Source: Adiantum capillus-veneris (Eukaryota; Streptophyta; Polypodiopsida; Polypodiales; Pteridaceae). Taken from it: DNA of 64,000 nucleotides. Below, piece after piece: positions 1 to 11,719 of the stretch. The position numbers and the translations under genes are program-made. The DNA lies in the NCBI GenBank assembly GCA_014529385.2, contig CM043963.1, positions 95,366,412 to 95,430,411 of the forward strand, in the 5' to 3' direction. How positions within the stretch are numbered: the first letter of the stretch is position 1; each line of letters starts with the position of its first letter. The notes beneath the pieces are model-generated. The model saw nothing but the letters and a program-made list of their open reading frames with translations, made no database searches and had not been told where the DNA came from.

Positions 1-756
1 ACAGAAATATTGCACAAAATGACAAAATAGCATGCTTAGTACTTCCTGTAGTGTAAACAGAGACCAAAATGATCCCAAACAAAAATTATGAGAAGACCGA
101 GCTTTATGAGCACACCCAAAGTATTTTTCGACCTACTGATGCTCACCAAAGCTCACAAAAATTGGACAAAGTGAGCAGACATGTGTTGGAGCTGCTGGTG
201 ACTCAGCCCGAGAGGACGCAACCTGCTCTGATACTTGCATCCTCTCGGGCATTAGAGTAGGTTTAGAGTTAGTCTTGCCATGGATATTCTCTACTTGCAT
301 TGCAGAGGTGATCTCTTGAATCCTCTATTCCATTCATCCGATGCTCGTGCTTCCATGCCCTAGCCGGGATGCTCGTGCTTCCATGCCCAAGCCGGGTTGC
401 CGGGTTGATAATTTTGTGTGGGGTTGCGATTAGGTCGTGCTACAACACCTCCCTACAGGATTTCTTTGCATCCATTTGGACAAGCTCCATGTCCTCTATG
501 GCTATTAGGCCAAGCATTATACGTAGTGTAGTCATTGCTCAAATTAGGGTTGCAAGGAAACACACACATCTTGGAGAAGATGAAGGAAGCTAAAGGCACA
601 CAGCAAAGAGTGTATTACTTAGTGTGCAATGGAAAGATAAGATAGCCCTAGAGTGATGGGTGTATATACAATGCACCGGGGGGGAACCTCGTAGTGAGGG
701 AAAAAATGCCCCGAAGGTCCTACGTGTGTTTACACACGTCACTACCACATGTATAT
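1..756. other. Unassigned left-edge DNA
   Basis: No coding region is recognised. A 28-bp unit is present twice in tandem (341-368 and 369-396, one mismatch). The string GCTCTGATAC at 225-234 resembles the complement of a Copia primer-binding site on the minus strand, but no LTR can be shown beside it. The similarity to reverse transcriptase that starts further right ends abruptly near 757, so this stretch may be the tail of the old Copia element or unrelated flank. Confidence 0.3.
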
Positions 757-1121
757 GGTAACAATCATCTTGGCCACGGGCGCGAATATTTTGTCAAAAT
801 CAACTCCCTTCTGCTACTTGAATCCCTTAGCAACCAATTGAGCCTTGTACTTAGGTTGTGGATCATCAAATTTAAACTTTTTCTTATAATTTGCAATTAG
901 GTAAGGCTTGTTTGCCTTTTGAAATTCAACCAAGCCTCATGTCTCATTACTCCTCACAACCAAGCTGTACTCAAATTGCATGGATTGTCCCCACTTGACC
1001 TTGTCATCCGTTTTCATGGCTTCAAGTTAATTCATTGCAGATAGTCAGCATGACAACCTGAGCTGAAATCTCTAAGATGGATGTGAGGATCTAGTAGATC
1101 GTCTCAAAATGTGACCACTTC
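757..1121 (-). pseudogene. Copia reverse transcriptase fragment (old Copia, piece 3)
   Basis: Minus-strand translation shows the start of a Copia reverse transcriptase: a KAQLVAKGF-like stretch, then GVDFDKIFAPVAKM, the usual lead into the RT palm. In-frame stops interrupt it (one after the GF motif, one upstream). It reads up to the left end of CACTA copy A and is the downstream continuation of the integrase fragment at 14052-13691. The RT beyond VAKM is missing, so the element was truncated here. The domain assignment is secure; the exact end is not. Confidence 0.8.
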
Positions 1122-1124
1122 TCT
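1122..1124. repeat. Target-site duplication TCT, left of CACTA copy A
   Basis: TCT directly precedes the CACTAC terminus and is repeated at 13691-13693 directly after the other terminus. Three bases is the duplication length of CACTA elements. Confidence 0.85.
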
Positions 1125-1499
1125 CACTACAAGAGGTCACTTAAATTCCGGCACCAAATTAACGACGTCAATGGCGGGCGTCGGTATATGTGTAGGTAAG
1201 TATGGAGGGAAATGAAGTTTTTAAAATTTTTTATTTTTAAATTTTCAACGCCTGTTTCGATGCACTTTCTGACGCCTGTACGAATGCTCTTTTCAACACC
1301 TCTATCGATACATGTATCGTTGGACCTTGCAAAAAACAAACCCGCGGGATTTCCCTGTGCATTTTTGTTCGTCTTGAGCCTTTTCTCTTGCTCTCTTCCT
1401 CCTCACCTCTTACAGATCTAGTGCAAAACAAGTTGTCGGAGGTGCTAATCTTGCTTGTGGACTACTACATAGCACTAGAGTGAGATTATTTTCTAGTTT

Positions 1500-2230
1500 A
1501 CTTGTAGGTTTAGGATTTAGGGTTTAACATGGTGTGTGTGTGTGTGTGTATGTGTGTATGTGTGTGCATTTTTGCAGGTTCGAGGACGTTTACAACACCT
1601 TTTCTTGCTCAAATAGGTCGCATGTGAGTGCTTGAATTTTTAATGCATATTAAATTTATTTAAATTAATTTATATATTGAAAAAACAAATTTTCATGCTT
1701 TAAACTTTCAATGCTTTAAAAGAAATTATGGTTTGTGTTGTGAAATTTTGTTTTGAATTATGAAAAAATTTCGTTTTGGATTATGAAAAAATCTTGTTTT
1801 GAAGAAATTTCGTTTTGAATTATGTTGTTTTTGAAATTATGCGATTGATGAGGTTTAGGTTTTAGGTTTCTGTTAGGTTTAGTTTTAGGTTATATGCTAG
1901 GTTAGGGTGTATATAGGCTATATGTTAAGTTATAAGTTAAGTTATATGTTAAGTTATAAGTTAGGTTATACGTTAAGTTACGTTAGGTTAGGTTAGGTTA
2001 GGTTAGCTTATAGGACATTAATTATGTTAGGTTAGGTTCTAGGTTAGGTTTAAATTAAAGGTTAAATTAAGTTATAAGTTAGGTTATAAGTTATAGGATA
2101 GGTTAGCTAGATTATAGGTCAGGTTTAGGCAACAAGTTAGGTTATAGGTTAGGTTATAGGTTGTACATAAAAATTTAGGTTAGGCTATATTTTAAGTTAA
2201 CTCATGTTTATGTTATAGATGGACGTTGTG
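1500..2230. repeat. GT microsatellite and TTAGG-like AT-rich subterminal region
   Basis: A GT-rich run near 1530-1570 is followed by AT-rich sequence with dozens of GGTTA, GGTTTA and GGTTATA variants between about 1850 and 2190. Perfect (GGTTA)n occurs only in short runs (about 1985-2010). It lies in the 5' subterminal part of CACTA copy A and holds no coding potential. Subterminal arrays often bind the transposase in this superfamily; that role is inferred here. Confidence 0.7.
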
Positions 2231-2279
2231 TTCAAATAGTTAGAGCTGTGTACTTTTATGTTGATCTAAACACTTGTCG

Positions 2280-2960
2280 GTGAAACATCCAAACACGACC
2301 ATCTACCAGCGTATAACCATAACCCTCTAACCCTATTAGTAGATTGAAATGGCGAAGCGCTACACTAATTGGATTTGGAGCGACCAAATCAAAAGTTGCC
2401 AAATTACCTAAGCAGATTAACATAGCCTATCCTAATGCTCCAAATATAGTAATGTATTAGCGACCAAAACAAAACTCACTAATCTAAAGCTGATAACCCT
2501 TAGCAGCTATCCCTAAGCAGACTAAATGGCCTAACGATACCCTAATATGTTTTAGAGTGCTTTACCTTACCGATTTTACATAGTGTGCCCTAACCATCCA
2601 AAAACGATGCGCCATCTATTAGCGGCTAAACCAAAATCCATAGAACCCTAAGCGGCTAGCACTAAGTAGATTGAAATCGAAAAACTCTACACTAATCCAA
2701 TTTGGAGTGGCCAAACCTACGCAACTTTACGTAATGCACCCTAACACTCCAAAATACGGCCATCTATTAGCGACTAAACCAACACTAATCCTAAGACGCT
2801 AACCCTAGGTGGCTAGACCTAAGCGGATTGAAATGGGTAATTGCTATCCTAATCCAATTTGGAGTAGTCTAACCTAAGCGGCTTTACACATCATACCATA
2901 AGTTCTAACTGTCCGAACACAACGTCCATCTATTAGCGGGCAGCCAAACGAAGATGACTT
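2280..2960. repeat. Degenerate tandem subterminal repeat in CACTA copy A
   Basis: Phrases such as CTATTAGCG, CTAAGCGG and TTTGGAGTG recur about every 120-150 bases in diverged form, giving an old imperfect tandem repeat. No protein-coding signal. Confidence 0.55.
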
Positions 2961-2984
2961 GTGTACTTCTAAAAACGCAAAAAA

Positions 2985-3530
2985 ACTTCGGTTAGGTTAG
3001 GTTAGGTAAGGTTTAGGTTATAGGTTATGTTAGATTATAGGTTAGGTAGAGCTAGCAACAAATAGTAGAAAAAATGCAAACAGACTTTGAAGATGACTCA
3101 CGTACTTCCAAAAACGCAAACGAACTTCGGTTAGGTTTAGGTTATAGGTTAGGTTAGGTTTGGGTTATAGGTTAGGTGAGAATATAGGTTAGGTTAGAGC
3201 TAGCAGAAAATGAATAGTAGAAAAAATGCAAACGGACTTTGAAGATGACTCGTGTACTTCTAAAAATGCAAACGGACTTCGGTTAGGTTAGGTTTAGGTT
3301 ATAGGTTAGGTTAGGTTAGGTTTAGGTTATAGGTTAGGTTAGATTATAAGTTAGGTTAGAGCTAGTAGCAAATAGTAGAAAAAACACAAACAGACTTCAA
3401 GAATGACTCGTGTACTTCAGAAAACGCAAATGGACTTCGGTTAGGTTTTGTTATAGGTTAGGTTTAATTTGGTTATAGGTTAGATTATAGTTTAGGTTAT
3501 AGGTTAGATTAGGCACACACAAACTTAAAA
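2985..3530. repeat. Second TTAGG-like block with about 120-bp spacing
   Basis: Blocks of GGTTAGG/GGTTTAGG alternate with a conserved phrase (GATGACTC.TGTACTTC.AAAA.GCAAA) near 2950, 3090, 3245 and 3400. This phrase is also recognisable at the truncated 5' end of CACTA copy B (near 60150, opposite strand), so it is part of the element family and not a local accident. Confidence 0.65.
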
Positions 3531-3540
3531 AACACTAATA

Positions 3541-4600
3541 TATAGTCATTGACCCTGTGGTCCTAATCTTCGTGCACCTCTAGACCGAGGTGTGCGGGGA
3601 TCGAACATGGCTAGAGATTGTGAGATTGTTAGAGCTCGAGCTAGCAGTAAATAGTTGAAAAAATGCAATCAAACTTCAAAAGTGCACACAGACTTCAAGA
3701 ACCTTCATATATAGTCATTGACCAATCAAGACAAGATTATTATCATGTGGTCCTAATCTTCGTGCACCTCTAGACGAAGGTGTGCAGGGATCGGGCCTGG
3801 CTAGAGAATGTGAGGTTGTTAGAGCTAGCAGCAAATAGTTGAAAAAATGCAATCGGACTTCCGAAGTGCACACATACTTCAAGAACCTTAATATATAGTC
3901 ATTGACCAATAAAGACGAGATTACTACCATGTGGTCCTAATGTCCATGCACCTGTGAACCAAGGTGTGCGGCAATCGGGCCTGGCTAGAGAATGTGAGGT
4001 TGTTAAAGCTAGCAGTAAATAGTTGAAAAACGTAATCAGACTTTCAAAGTGCACACAAAATTCAAGAATCTTAATATATAGTCATTGACCAATAAAGGAG
4101 AGATTATTACCCTGTGGTCCTAATCTCCGTGCACCTCTAGACCGAGGTGTGCGAGGATCGGGCATGGCTAGAGAATGTGAGGTTATTAGAGCTAGCAGCA
4201 AATAGTTAAAAAAATGCAATCGGACTTCCAAAGTTCACACAGACTTCGAGAACCTTAATATATAGTCATTGACTAATAAAGACAAGATTATTACCCTGTG
4301 GTCCTAATCTTCGTGCACCTCTAGACCGAGGTGTGCAGGGATCGGGCCTGGCTAGAGAATGTGAGGTTGTTAGAGCTAGCAGCAAATAGTTGAAAAAATG
4401 CAATCGGACTTGCAAAGTGCACATAGACTTCAAGAACCTTAATATATATTCATTGACCAATAAAGACAAGATTATTACCTTGTGGTCCTAATCTCCATGC
4501 ACCTCTATACCAAGGTGTGCGGGGATCGGGCCTGGCTAGAGAATGTGAGGCTGTCATGTATTGTCATGTACTTAGTAGTGTATAGTTATAACAACTAGAG
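3541..4600 (+). repeat. Six-unit tandem array, about 184-bp period
   Basis: The anchor TATAGTCATTGACC (last copy TATATTCATTGACC) starts at 3541, 3710, 3894, 4077, 4261 and 4445, giving spacings of 169, 184, 183, 184 and 184. The first unit lacks about 15-20 bp. Each unit contains GTGGTCCTAATCT, CGTGCACCTCTAGAC and GGCTAGAGAATGTGAGG. CACTA copy B has a single unit at about 59980-60085 on the opposite strand, so the array expanded in copy A or collapsed in copy B. The repeats are too long, and have no distinct spacers, to be a CRISPR. Confidence 0.9.
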
Positions 4601-4637
4601 TGTTTTAATTATTTGTTGCATCATTGGTAGATAAAGT

Positions 4638-5180
4638 ATGGACGATAGTATGGAGTGTCCTTATGCGCATTGCAAGCATCAGATTTTTTGAAAACAAAAA
4701 ATATGTGACCAACACGTACGCAATCACGGTCTCTTTTAGATTGAGTAACTACAAGACCTGCGTTATCGATCTCATGGTCTAGAGATTGAAGGTCAAAATA
4801 TGCAAGTAGATATTGCTCCAACTTCATCCCAGAGAAGACGATTTTCAAACGAGCAACCATCGATTGAGTCCTCCCAACCAATACCTGATGTGGCATTTCA
4901 AAAAGTAGAGATGGAGCACATGTTGGACGTGTTCTTTGACATGGATCCCATCATTGAAAACATAGAAGATGACAACATTGAACGCAATACTGCATACCAA
5001 CCTCAGTCATCCCGTTCATATCGACGGCATGATAGCAACGATAAAGAGGGCGAGATGATGCAAAGTCTTGCACGCATGCCACTTTATAGTGGTGTAAAAA
5101 TCTCAGTTCTCTGTACCGTGTTGGCAATGCTTAATTTGAAATCTATCTATGGTTGGTTATTTGCACTTTATCATGCTTAG
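4638..5180 (+). pseudogene. CACTA transposase-associated (N-terminal) domain, copy A
   Basis: This is the first coding exon of the CACTA transposase gene. Reading from the ATG at 4638, a CPYAHCKHQIF-type zinc-binding start and a second CDQH motif match the plant transposase-associated domain that precedes TNP2. Stops follow QIF and further on; the frame is then open from 4800 to 5180 and contains a DMDPIIENIEDDN acidic stretch and a MPLYSGVKISVL motif typical of the linker to TNP2. The homologous region of copy B is 59896-59357. It ends where copy A is interrupted by foreign DNA. Confidence 0.75.
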
Positions 5181-8100
5181 GATACAATGTATTTACTCCT
5201 GCACGTTGCTTCCAATATCCTTCTTGGACACTACATTGCTGCCTGTCCCTGGGATGAGACTGTCATAAATCCTTTCGAACCCTATTGTTTCCCTCAAATA
5301 TCTTTCCATCCCTCCAATATTGAAGTTTCCAATAGCATATCTCTACCCGCCTGCATTAACGCAAAGACATTGGAGCTGCCAGCAGCATCTTCATCTCCGT
5401 CGACCAAGTAGGCTTGGTGGAGACCTAAGTCTCCCAACCCTTGTCAACCGTTGTCTATCCATTTCTGGAGACATGCATACCAATATGTCAGCACCTATTA
5501 GTCTCCAACAGTAGTTTACGACTGTCCATTCAACATCTGGGTGGGATAGAAAAAATTTTACAAACAATATGGCCAATAGTGCGGCCTATCTCTTTCTAAA
5601 CCGCGTGCAGGCGACAGTCAATGCGGCCACAGTCAAGATTAGCAACAATAGGATACTGTAGTGTTTCTCTTCGACAAATGCATACGAAGCAGAGAATGTT
5701 GGTTGTGTGGATTTGAACGCATAGCAATTACTGCTTCGGACCTCCCTTCTTGCCAATAACCACGATTCGGTAGTAGATTCTATGAGCAAAGGTCCATATA
5801 CGCAACAGCTATCGGATCAAGTTCAGCTGGTTGCAAATGCAAACATCAATTTGGTATCAATACTCAACAAGGAGGCGAGAAGACATAATTGCTGACCGAA
5901 GCAGCTTACAAGTCTAACAAAGAGAGAGAAAGAGAATGAGAGGGTAATATTGACCATATGACATAGAGCATAAATTTACATCTGCATGTTTTGTGTATGG
6001 CAAGGAGGATAAATTTTCACAACACTGCACGTTCCAATTGCACAAGTGTGACTCCAGCGTGACTCCAGCTTGACAACATTGCAAGGTTCGTTATTTGCAT
6101 CCAATTTTCCATGTGCATGCATTTGCTTGGCGCAACACATAAACGCTACGGGGTAGGGCACGGCTTTCGTTTCTTATAATTTTTTGGAGAGACCACAGTG
6201 CCAGCTCTCCACCATACTTTTGTATGGCACCTCTGTATGACATGCACATTATTCTATGCACTTTCACTATGAAGTTTCATTGCAAGACGATATGTTTAAC
6301 TATTCACATTGCTTTTTTGTAGCTTGACTCACATATCGGCCTGTAGATTGGACAATCAAAAAGCAGGAGTACAACATTGCAGTTCAGTAAAGCACCTCAT
6401 TTATTGTTGCGATTCATTCATGCTTTTTCTACTTGCTTGTTTTAGAATTTTCCGCATTACTTCCTTTGATTTGGTTTATTTGGATGTCGTTTTCAGAACT
6501 AGACAGTCAATGTCAATCAACATTTGTACGTGAGTTACAACGCAAATTTTTGCATGCGGTTTCTTGCCAAATGTATCTGATGTATTATAGTTGTGAATAC
6601 ACAAGTAGTGAATGCATATGGTGTATCACAGTAGTATTTTACCTTGTGCATCTTTACTTTACCTCTAAATAATGTATACCATACTAGGTGTCTAAATAAT
6701 TGATGCCATACTATATATGTCCTCGTTTCCTCCGCACTAGGTGTCAGTATGAAGTTCTCAAGACCTAGAAGATTACAGACCAACTGTCAATAAGCTAAAG
6801 AGAAAACTGCAGCCAACTTGAAACTAGCTTATTGTCCATATGCTAGGTCATGCTCATGCTTTGACATCACTACATTGTATAAAGATTGGAGCATGCAATG
6901 TGACATCTTCGCCCACGATCTAGAAATATGTCTCTGTTGTGCAATGGCATACCTTTCATATATAGCGATAAACAAGGTTGACAGATAAATGAAATAAACA
7001 CTCCTGTTGCCCTCACTTATGTATTATTGTTGGGCCCTTTGTCATCGGAGCCACATCAACAAGGCTTAGCAGCATTGTATCTACAGTCCAATACCATTTC
7101 AAGATACCAACTACGAATCAACAATATTCTCTCTCTATTCATGAGATCTATGAGAGATATTTGGACATAAAAGAGGAAAATATTATAATTATAGACGAGC
7201 TATCCATGTTAATCCAAACAACTTTTGACCTTATCGTAAGACAAAATATAAATGTAACAAGCAATAAATTGGCAGATCCCTTCAACAACAAATGTGTTCT
7301 CTTGCTTGGTGATCTTGACCAACTACCCCTAGTTTGTAGTCACGCACGGGAGCTTTGTAACACATGTTATATCACAATTTCGGTCCACTGGCTACATGCA
7401 ACTTTGTACAAGATGTCATGCTCTATAAGACAAACAACGGATCCTGAATTGATTCAGTTCTTCACCATTTTTTGTGAAAGAAAACTAGTCGTAGACGAGA
7501 TCAATTGTACCTTGGATGCATGCATTATAGATGAAGCACATGTGCGTGACTACATCAACAACTCTATTACAATAATCTATACTCACATGTCGGACGTCTA
7601 ACACTATAACAATCTTAACTTGAATAAATTGTACAATCAAACAGACATTACAAAACTTGAAATGAAGATGAACGTGGGTAACATAAATGTGCTTCAGTAG
7701 TGGCTCCTAGATCCTAAGTTCAATGAGCTGGATTCGATCGCAATTTGCTTGCACTGCAAGATCACTGAAAGTATTGACTTGAAAATCGGTGCGGAAAACG
7801 GTGCAACATGCATTGTCAATGCCATAACACAAAACACAAAAGCTGATATTAGATGTATTATTATCCTCATTCATTGTATGGGAATAACTGCAACAGAAGA
7901 AAGGCAAAACACAAACAACTATAAAAGAAGAAAGGCAAAAAACACTCAAAATCCACCTTCAAAAATGCGAGCTGACGTGTTGCGCTACGAATCATTCAAT
8001 GAAAATTTTCTTTTTGAAATACTTTTCATTTGCAAGAATTTACATGTAGCATGTATACTAGAAAAAACATTCATCTATAGACATAGTAGCAAAACCTCGC

Positions 8101-8335
8101 TTGGATATAATCTCAACTGTAACCACCCCTATAATCTCTAATAATTGATGCACTTAACTTTGTCTCCTACCATAAACATTATAGTATTTTTCAAGTGTAT
8201 ATCCCTTTCACGCAATGCCATCCTTCCCAAATTATTCTTGCTCTTGTTCCCTTTAGTGCTAGCTGCTAAAAGTCAATTTGCATATGTCCTGTTATATTAT
8301 ATAGATGTTATATAGCAAGTCCCACCAAGCAAGAC
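5157..8335. mobile_element. Secondary insertion/rearrangement in CACTA copy A with PIF1 helicase remnant
   Basis: Copy B runs from the linker into TNP2 with only a short gap, but copy A has about 3.1 kb between the same points. The left side starts with a 40-bp segment (about 5157-5195) that is inverted relative to copy B. Homology resumes near 8340 (CAGGTTGCTCAATGAGCAAATC). The insert contains a PIF1-like helicase fragment at 7161-7950 and otherwise only AT-rich sequence with no recognised gene. A Helitron-derived piece is the simplest source, but no Rep domain, 5' TC or 3' hairpin-CTRR end was found. Confidence 0.5.
7161..7601 (+). pseudogene. PIF1/Helitron-type helicase fragment
   Basis: The 146-residue frame contains IIIIDELSML (Walker B-like DExx of PIF1 helicases), NNKCVLLLGDLDQLPLV (the next conserved block, normally GDxxQLPPV), SCSIRQTTDPELIQFF (the MR...D..F block) and a cysteine-bearing middle. 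The Walker A motif would lie upstream and is absent. A possible C-terminal block follows in another frame near 7750-7840 (ESIDLKIGAENGATCIVNAI). PIF1 helicases unwind DNA 5' to 3'; in plants, free-standing degenerate copies most often come from Helitrons. Assignment to the PIF1 family is good; the Helitron origin is inferred. Confidence 0.7.
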
Positions 8336-9400
8336 TAGTTCATGTAACAACAGGTTGCTCAATGAGCAAATCTTGCCAAAAGGGAAGCACATGGCCCCTA
8401 CCCGTCCAACTGCTAAAAATCTTCTTACTAATTTGGGCTTGGATTATCACAAAATACATGTATGTCCTAATGATTGTATACTTTTTTGCAATAAGTATGC
8501 AAATTTGTAATAGTGTCCCAAGTCTGGATCAAACGGGTACAGGGAGGACACACAAGAAAAATTTATCTCTGCAAAGGTCCTTCGACACTTTCCTGTCATT
8601 CCAAGGATAAACAACATGTTCAGGTGTAAGTACACAGCCGCTTTGATGACATGGCATTCAAATACTATATCATCACATGATGTGATGCGGGTACCTGCTG
8701 ACTCTCGTGTATGGAAGCACATAGAGGAAAATTGGTCTACATTTAAGAACAAGCCTTGATGTATCCTCTTTGGTCTGGCAATGGATTACGGAGTTTGTCA
8801 TGGAGCACATGGCCTATTTGTTTGGTTGATTTGCTAGCTATCAAGAAGGGCCATCTGTTGTTGTCACTGATCGTCCTTGGAAAGTACAAAGCAAAGAACA
8901 TGGGCGTCTATCTGGCACCACTTATAGAAGAGCTCCAAATATTGTGGACAGAAATCGATTTGGTTGATATGTCCCAACCAATCGTATGATGGAATGTACA
9001 TGTGCAAGGCATTCTCATGTGGACCGTGCACAATTGGCCAGGCTTTGGTGAATGCTCAGGTAAATGCCTTTGAAACCCTCACACACATGTGATTCTTGGC
9101 TATGTCAACGCTTTTATCTTTTAATTTCGTGATGTTTCAGGCTTGAGTTACTCGGGAAATCATGCATGTCCAAAATGTGATCCTGGACTTGGCTTCCGCC
9201 ACTCTGAGGATTTGAGCAAGACAGTTTACAAGGAGCATGGTAGATTTTTGCATGAAGAACATAAGATACATGGACCAAACATATGCAAACATGACATGTA
9301 TCCATTGAAAGCGAGCAATTGGAAAAACATGTGGCTGGAGAGGGAAGATTGGATGCCATCTGGAATGCATTTTCCATGAACTCCCATAATGGAGTGACCT
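8335..9400 (+). pseudogene. TNP2-type CACTA transposase, N and middle part, copy A
   Basis: Read in three frames, this region gives the TNP2 (Transposase_21) signature: PTRPTAKNLLTNLGLDYHK, CPNDCILFCNKY, a fragment of the CP..GS..YRED block, HFPVIPRINNMFRCK, then PADSRVWKHIEENW and the WPICLV stretch, followed by YSGNHACPKC. The same order is intact enough in copy B (59308-58400) to align block by block. TNP2 proteins bind and cut CACTA ends. Multiple frameshifts and stops make this copy non-functional. Confidence 0.85.
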
Positions 9401-9424
9401 ACTGATTAATCTTTTCTTTACCCA

Positions 9425-10228
9425 ATGCACATCTTCAACAATGTGAGGGAGATCATATGGAAAACCATCACTAGAAAAAGGGAGAGCAAGGCCCAAAGAG
9501 ATGACCTGCAAGCTGTGGGTCAAATGCCAGAGATGTGGCCTCAACTTAAATCCAATGGAAAGTTTGTTATACCAAAAGGTCCATGGATTTTGAGTCATGC
9601 AGAAGAGCAACAAGTGAAGAAGATTATATCTTCATTCAAGACTCCCACAGGATGCATGCGATGTTTGAAAACTGCTTTTACAAGAGATGACAATCTCAGT
9701 GGTCTTAAGTCCCACGATTGGCACAAATTTTTACAGTTCATCTTACCAATTTCCATAAAGGGTTGTTTGACAGATGACATTAGAAGAAAAATCTACAAAA
9801 TCAGTGAGTTGGTACACTGGATCAGTTCAAAAGAGATAAGAGAAGACAACATCGATGCAGCACCCTTAAATCCTATTAAAGCTGTGTGCATGGTGGAGAA
9901 GTACTTTCCAGGAAACATTCTTACCATCCAAATGCTTCTGTATGTGGTCGATGAAGTTGCAGTTGTTGGGGTGGTCCATAGCAGGTGGATGTTCTTCTTG
10001 GAGAGATTTATGAAGACTTTAAAGGGGTTTTTTTGTCAAAGGACTTGCCCCGAGGATAGCATGGCCAAAGGATGGCTTGTACAAGAGTCTCTTGTCCTCA
10101 TCAGTGAATTTTTGGTCTCAATTGATCGAGAGATGCCCCGAATGTGGACTAATGAGGTCAACATCAAGGTGACAGGGGACGAGCCACAGGGACAAGGCAT
10201 CGTTAGGAAGATGGACATCACAATGTGA
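9425..10228 (+). pseudogene. TNP2 C-terminal region with DUF4218, copy A
   Basis: The open frame of 267 codons starts MHIFNNVREIIWKT, the expected MH..KNV block at the end of TNP2. It continues with GLKSHDWHKFLQFILPI, VEKYFPGNILTIQMLLYVVDEV, and SRWMFFLERFMKTLKGF, which match the DUF4218 pattern (GLKSHDCH, LE.YFPPSFFDIM.HL, RWMYPFER.MK.LKG). These domains are found together in plant CACTA transposases. The homologous segment is deleted from copy B. The frame opens at an internal methionine and is one exon of a larger gene, not a complete protein. Confidence 0.85.
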
Positions 10229-10569
10229 GAAAAGGTTATGAGATTTTTCCTTCTCAACTCAGACATCATGCAAAAGTGGCTAGAGAGGTACGAAGGGAAA
10301 AAGAAACAATGCTTGACAGATTGCCTACAATTCAAGCGCAACTGTGCCACTAGAAACCTTCCTTTTCCACATCATCTTCAAAAATTGCCTAACTTTCCAA
10401 CTGGGTGGTGATTAGATGCGACAATCTCAAAAGCAAAGAGGAATGGAGTGTTGGTTACTAAAGAGGAAGAGGAGATGTCAAGGGGTTGCAATTGGCATGT
10501 ATATTTTCACAAATTTTTTTGAGCTCCACATGATCACATTGCTTTAATAACCTTTAGTCTGTTTCAATT
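10229..10569 (+). pseudogene. Degraded linker of the CACTA transposase, copy A
   Basis: Traces such as LNSDIMQKWLERYEGKKKQ and NCATRNLPFPHHL continue the transposase frame after DUF4218 and before DUF4216; stops interrupt them. Copy B retains the same words around 58130-58230 on the minus strand. Confidence 0.55.
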
Positions 10570-11300
10570 TTGTGGCTGCAGTATCATAAATATGGAGCTT
10601 TGTGGTTGCATGGGAAACACTTCACAGTGCAATGGATCGATGAACAAAGGGCCACTTTCGTCAGTGGTGTTAGGGCAAGCTTCATCCAACAAAGTAGGAG
10701 TAGTGCCAGGGATGAGAACAAAGAGACTAGCCAACTTGAATACTTTGGCTACATCCAAGACATCTTGAAAATTAGCTTTAGAAAGTTTGATATGTTTATC
10801 TTCGATGTCAAGTGGTTCAAAGTTATTACCAGCGGCCCTAGTGCAACTGTGCGTAAAGACAAGAGTGAATTGATTCAAGTGAAATCTAGGCGGGTGTGGA
10901 TAGATGCATGGGATACGTTTGTACTTCCGCAACATTGTGAACAAGTTGTGTTCACACACGATCCACTATGGACAGAAAATGATGAGAATTATCTGTCTAA
11001 ACCCTGTTGGCTCTATGTCATTCAAGTTGCTCCACGGAGCAAGCAAGTGTGTGAAGGATTGGATGTTGAGGCCGAAGAGGTGATTCATGAGCAAAGCACA
11101 GGACCGATGAAAACTTTAATTTTAGATTTTAAGGTGGATGTCAGCAGAGCAGTGAGAAATTGTCTAAACCTAGAGATGAGGTGTCAAATATTGAAGCCGA
11201 TGCGGAGAGCGATCAAGAAGTAGAGTTCGATGACGAAGATGCAGAAGTATAGATTGAGATAGACATCTTTGATGCATCAGATCTCATAGAAGATGAGAGA
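10570..11300 (+). pseudogene. DUF4216 region of CACTA transposase, copy A
   Basis: The 217-codon frame contains YFGYIQDILKISFRKFDMFIFDVKWF, then a WIDAWDTFVLPQHCEQVVF block and CWLYVIQVAPRSK. These match DUF4216 (Y.G.I.DI..LDY....LF.C.WVD ... D.FVLA.Q..QVFYV.D ... VV...PR). The tail is acidic (FDDEDAEV then EIDIFDASDLIEDE) and shared with copy B (58125-57817). A local 244-bp tandem duplication begins inside the tail and scrambles the normal C-terminus. Confidence 0.8.
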
Positions 11301-11631
11301 TTAACTAATGATTTTTGCTAGGAACTCTTTTGTAAAACTCTTTTTATTAGTCTACAATACACTTTAAATTCATTCATTTGTGTTGCAGCAGAGCAGTGAG
11401 AAATTGTCTAAACCTAGAGATGAGGTGTCAAATACTGAAGCCGATGCGGAGAGCGATCAAGAAGTAGAGTTCGATGACGAAGATGCAGAAGTATAGATTG
11501 AGATAGACATCTTTGATGCATCAGATCTCATAGAAGATGAGAGATTAACTAATGATTTTTGCTAGGAACTCTTTTGTAAAACTCTTTTTATTAGTCTACA
11601 ATACACTTTAAATTCATTCATTTGTGTTGCA
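11144..11631 (+). repeat. 244-bp direct tandem duplication
   Basis: The unit beginning GCAGAGCAGTGAGAAATTG occurs at 11144 and again at 11388. The copies are almost identical (one visible difference, TATTGAAG versus TACTGAAG). It covers the acidic C-terminal coding tail, its stop codon and the following intron-like sequence up to TGTTGCAG. Copy B does not have it, so it arose late. Confidence 0.9.
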
Positions 11632-11719
11632 GCTTCATTGATTTGTTATTTGTATTGATTAAGCGTTTCTTCTATAAACTAACGTACTTTGTGGGTGTTA
11701 TTTGTGTATGATTAGCCAT

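Noticed and set aside
1850-3520. Telomere or interstitial telomere repeat
   Set aside because: Repeats are irregular GGTTA/GGTTTA/GGTTATA mixtures, not the plant TTTAGGG unit, and lie inside a transposon with both ends identified.
3541-4600. CRISPR-like array
   Set aside because: Units are about 184 bp, contiguous without unique spacers, and shared with another CACTA copy in a plant-type genome.
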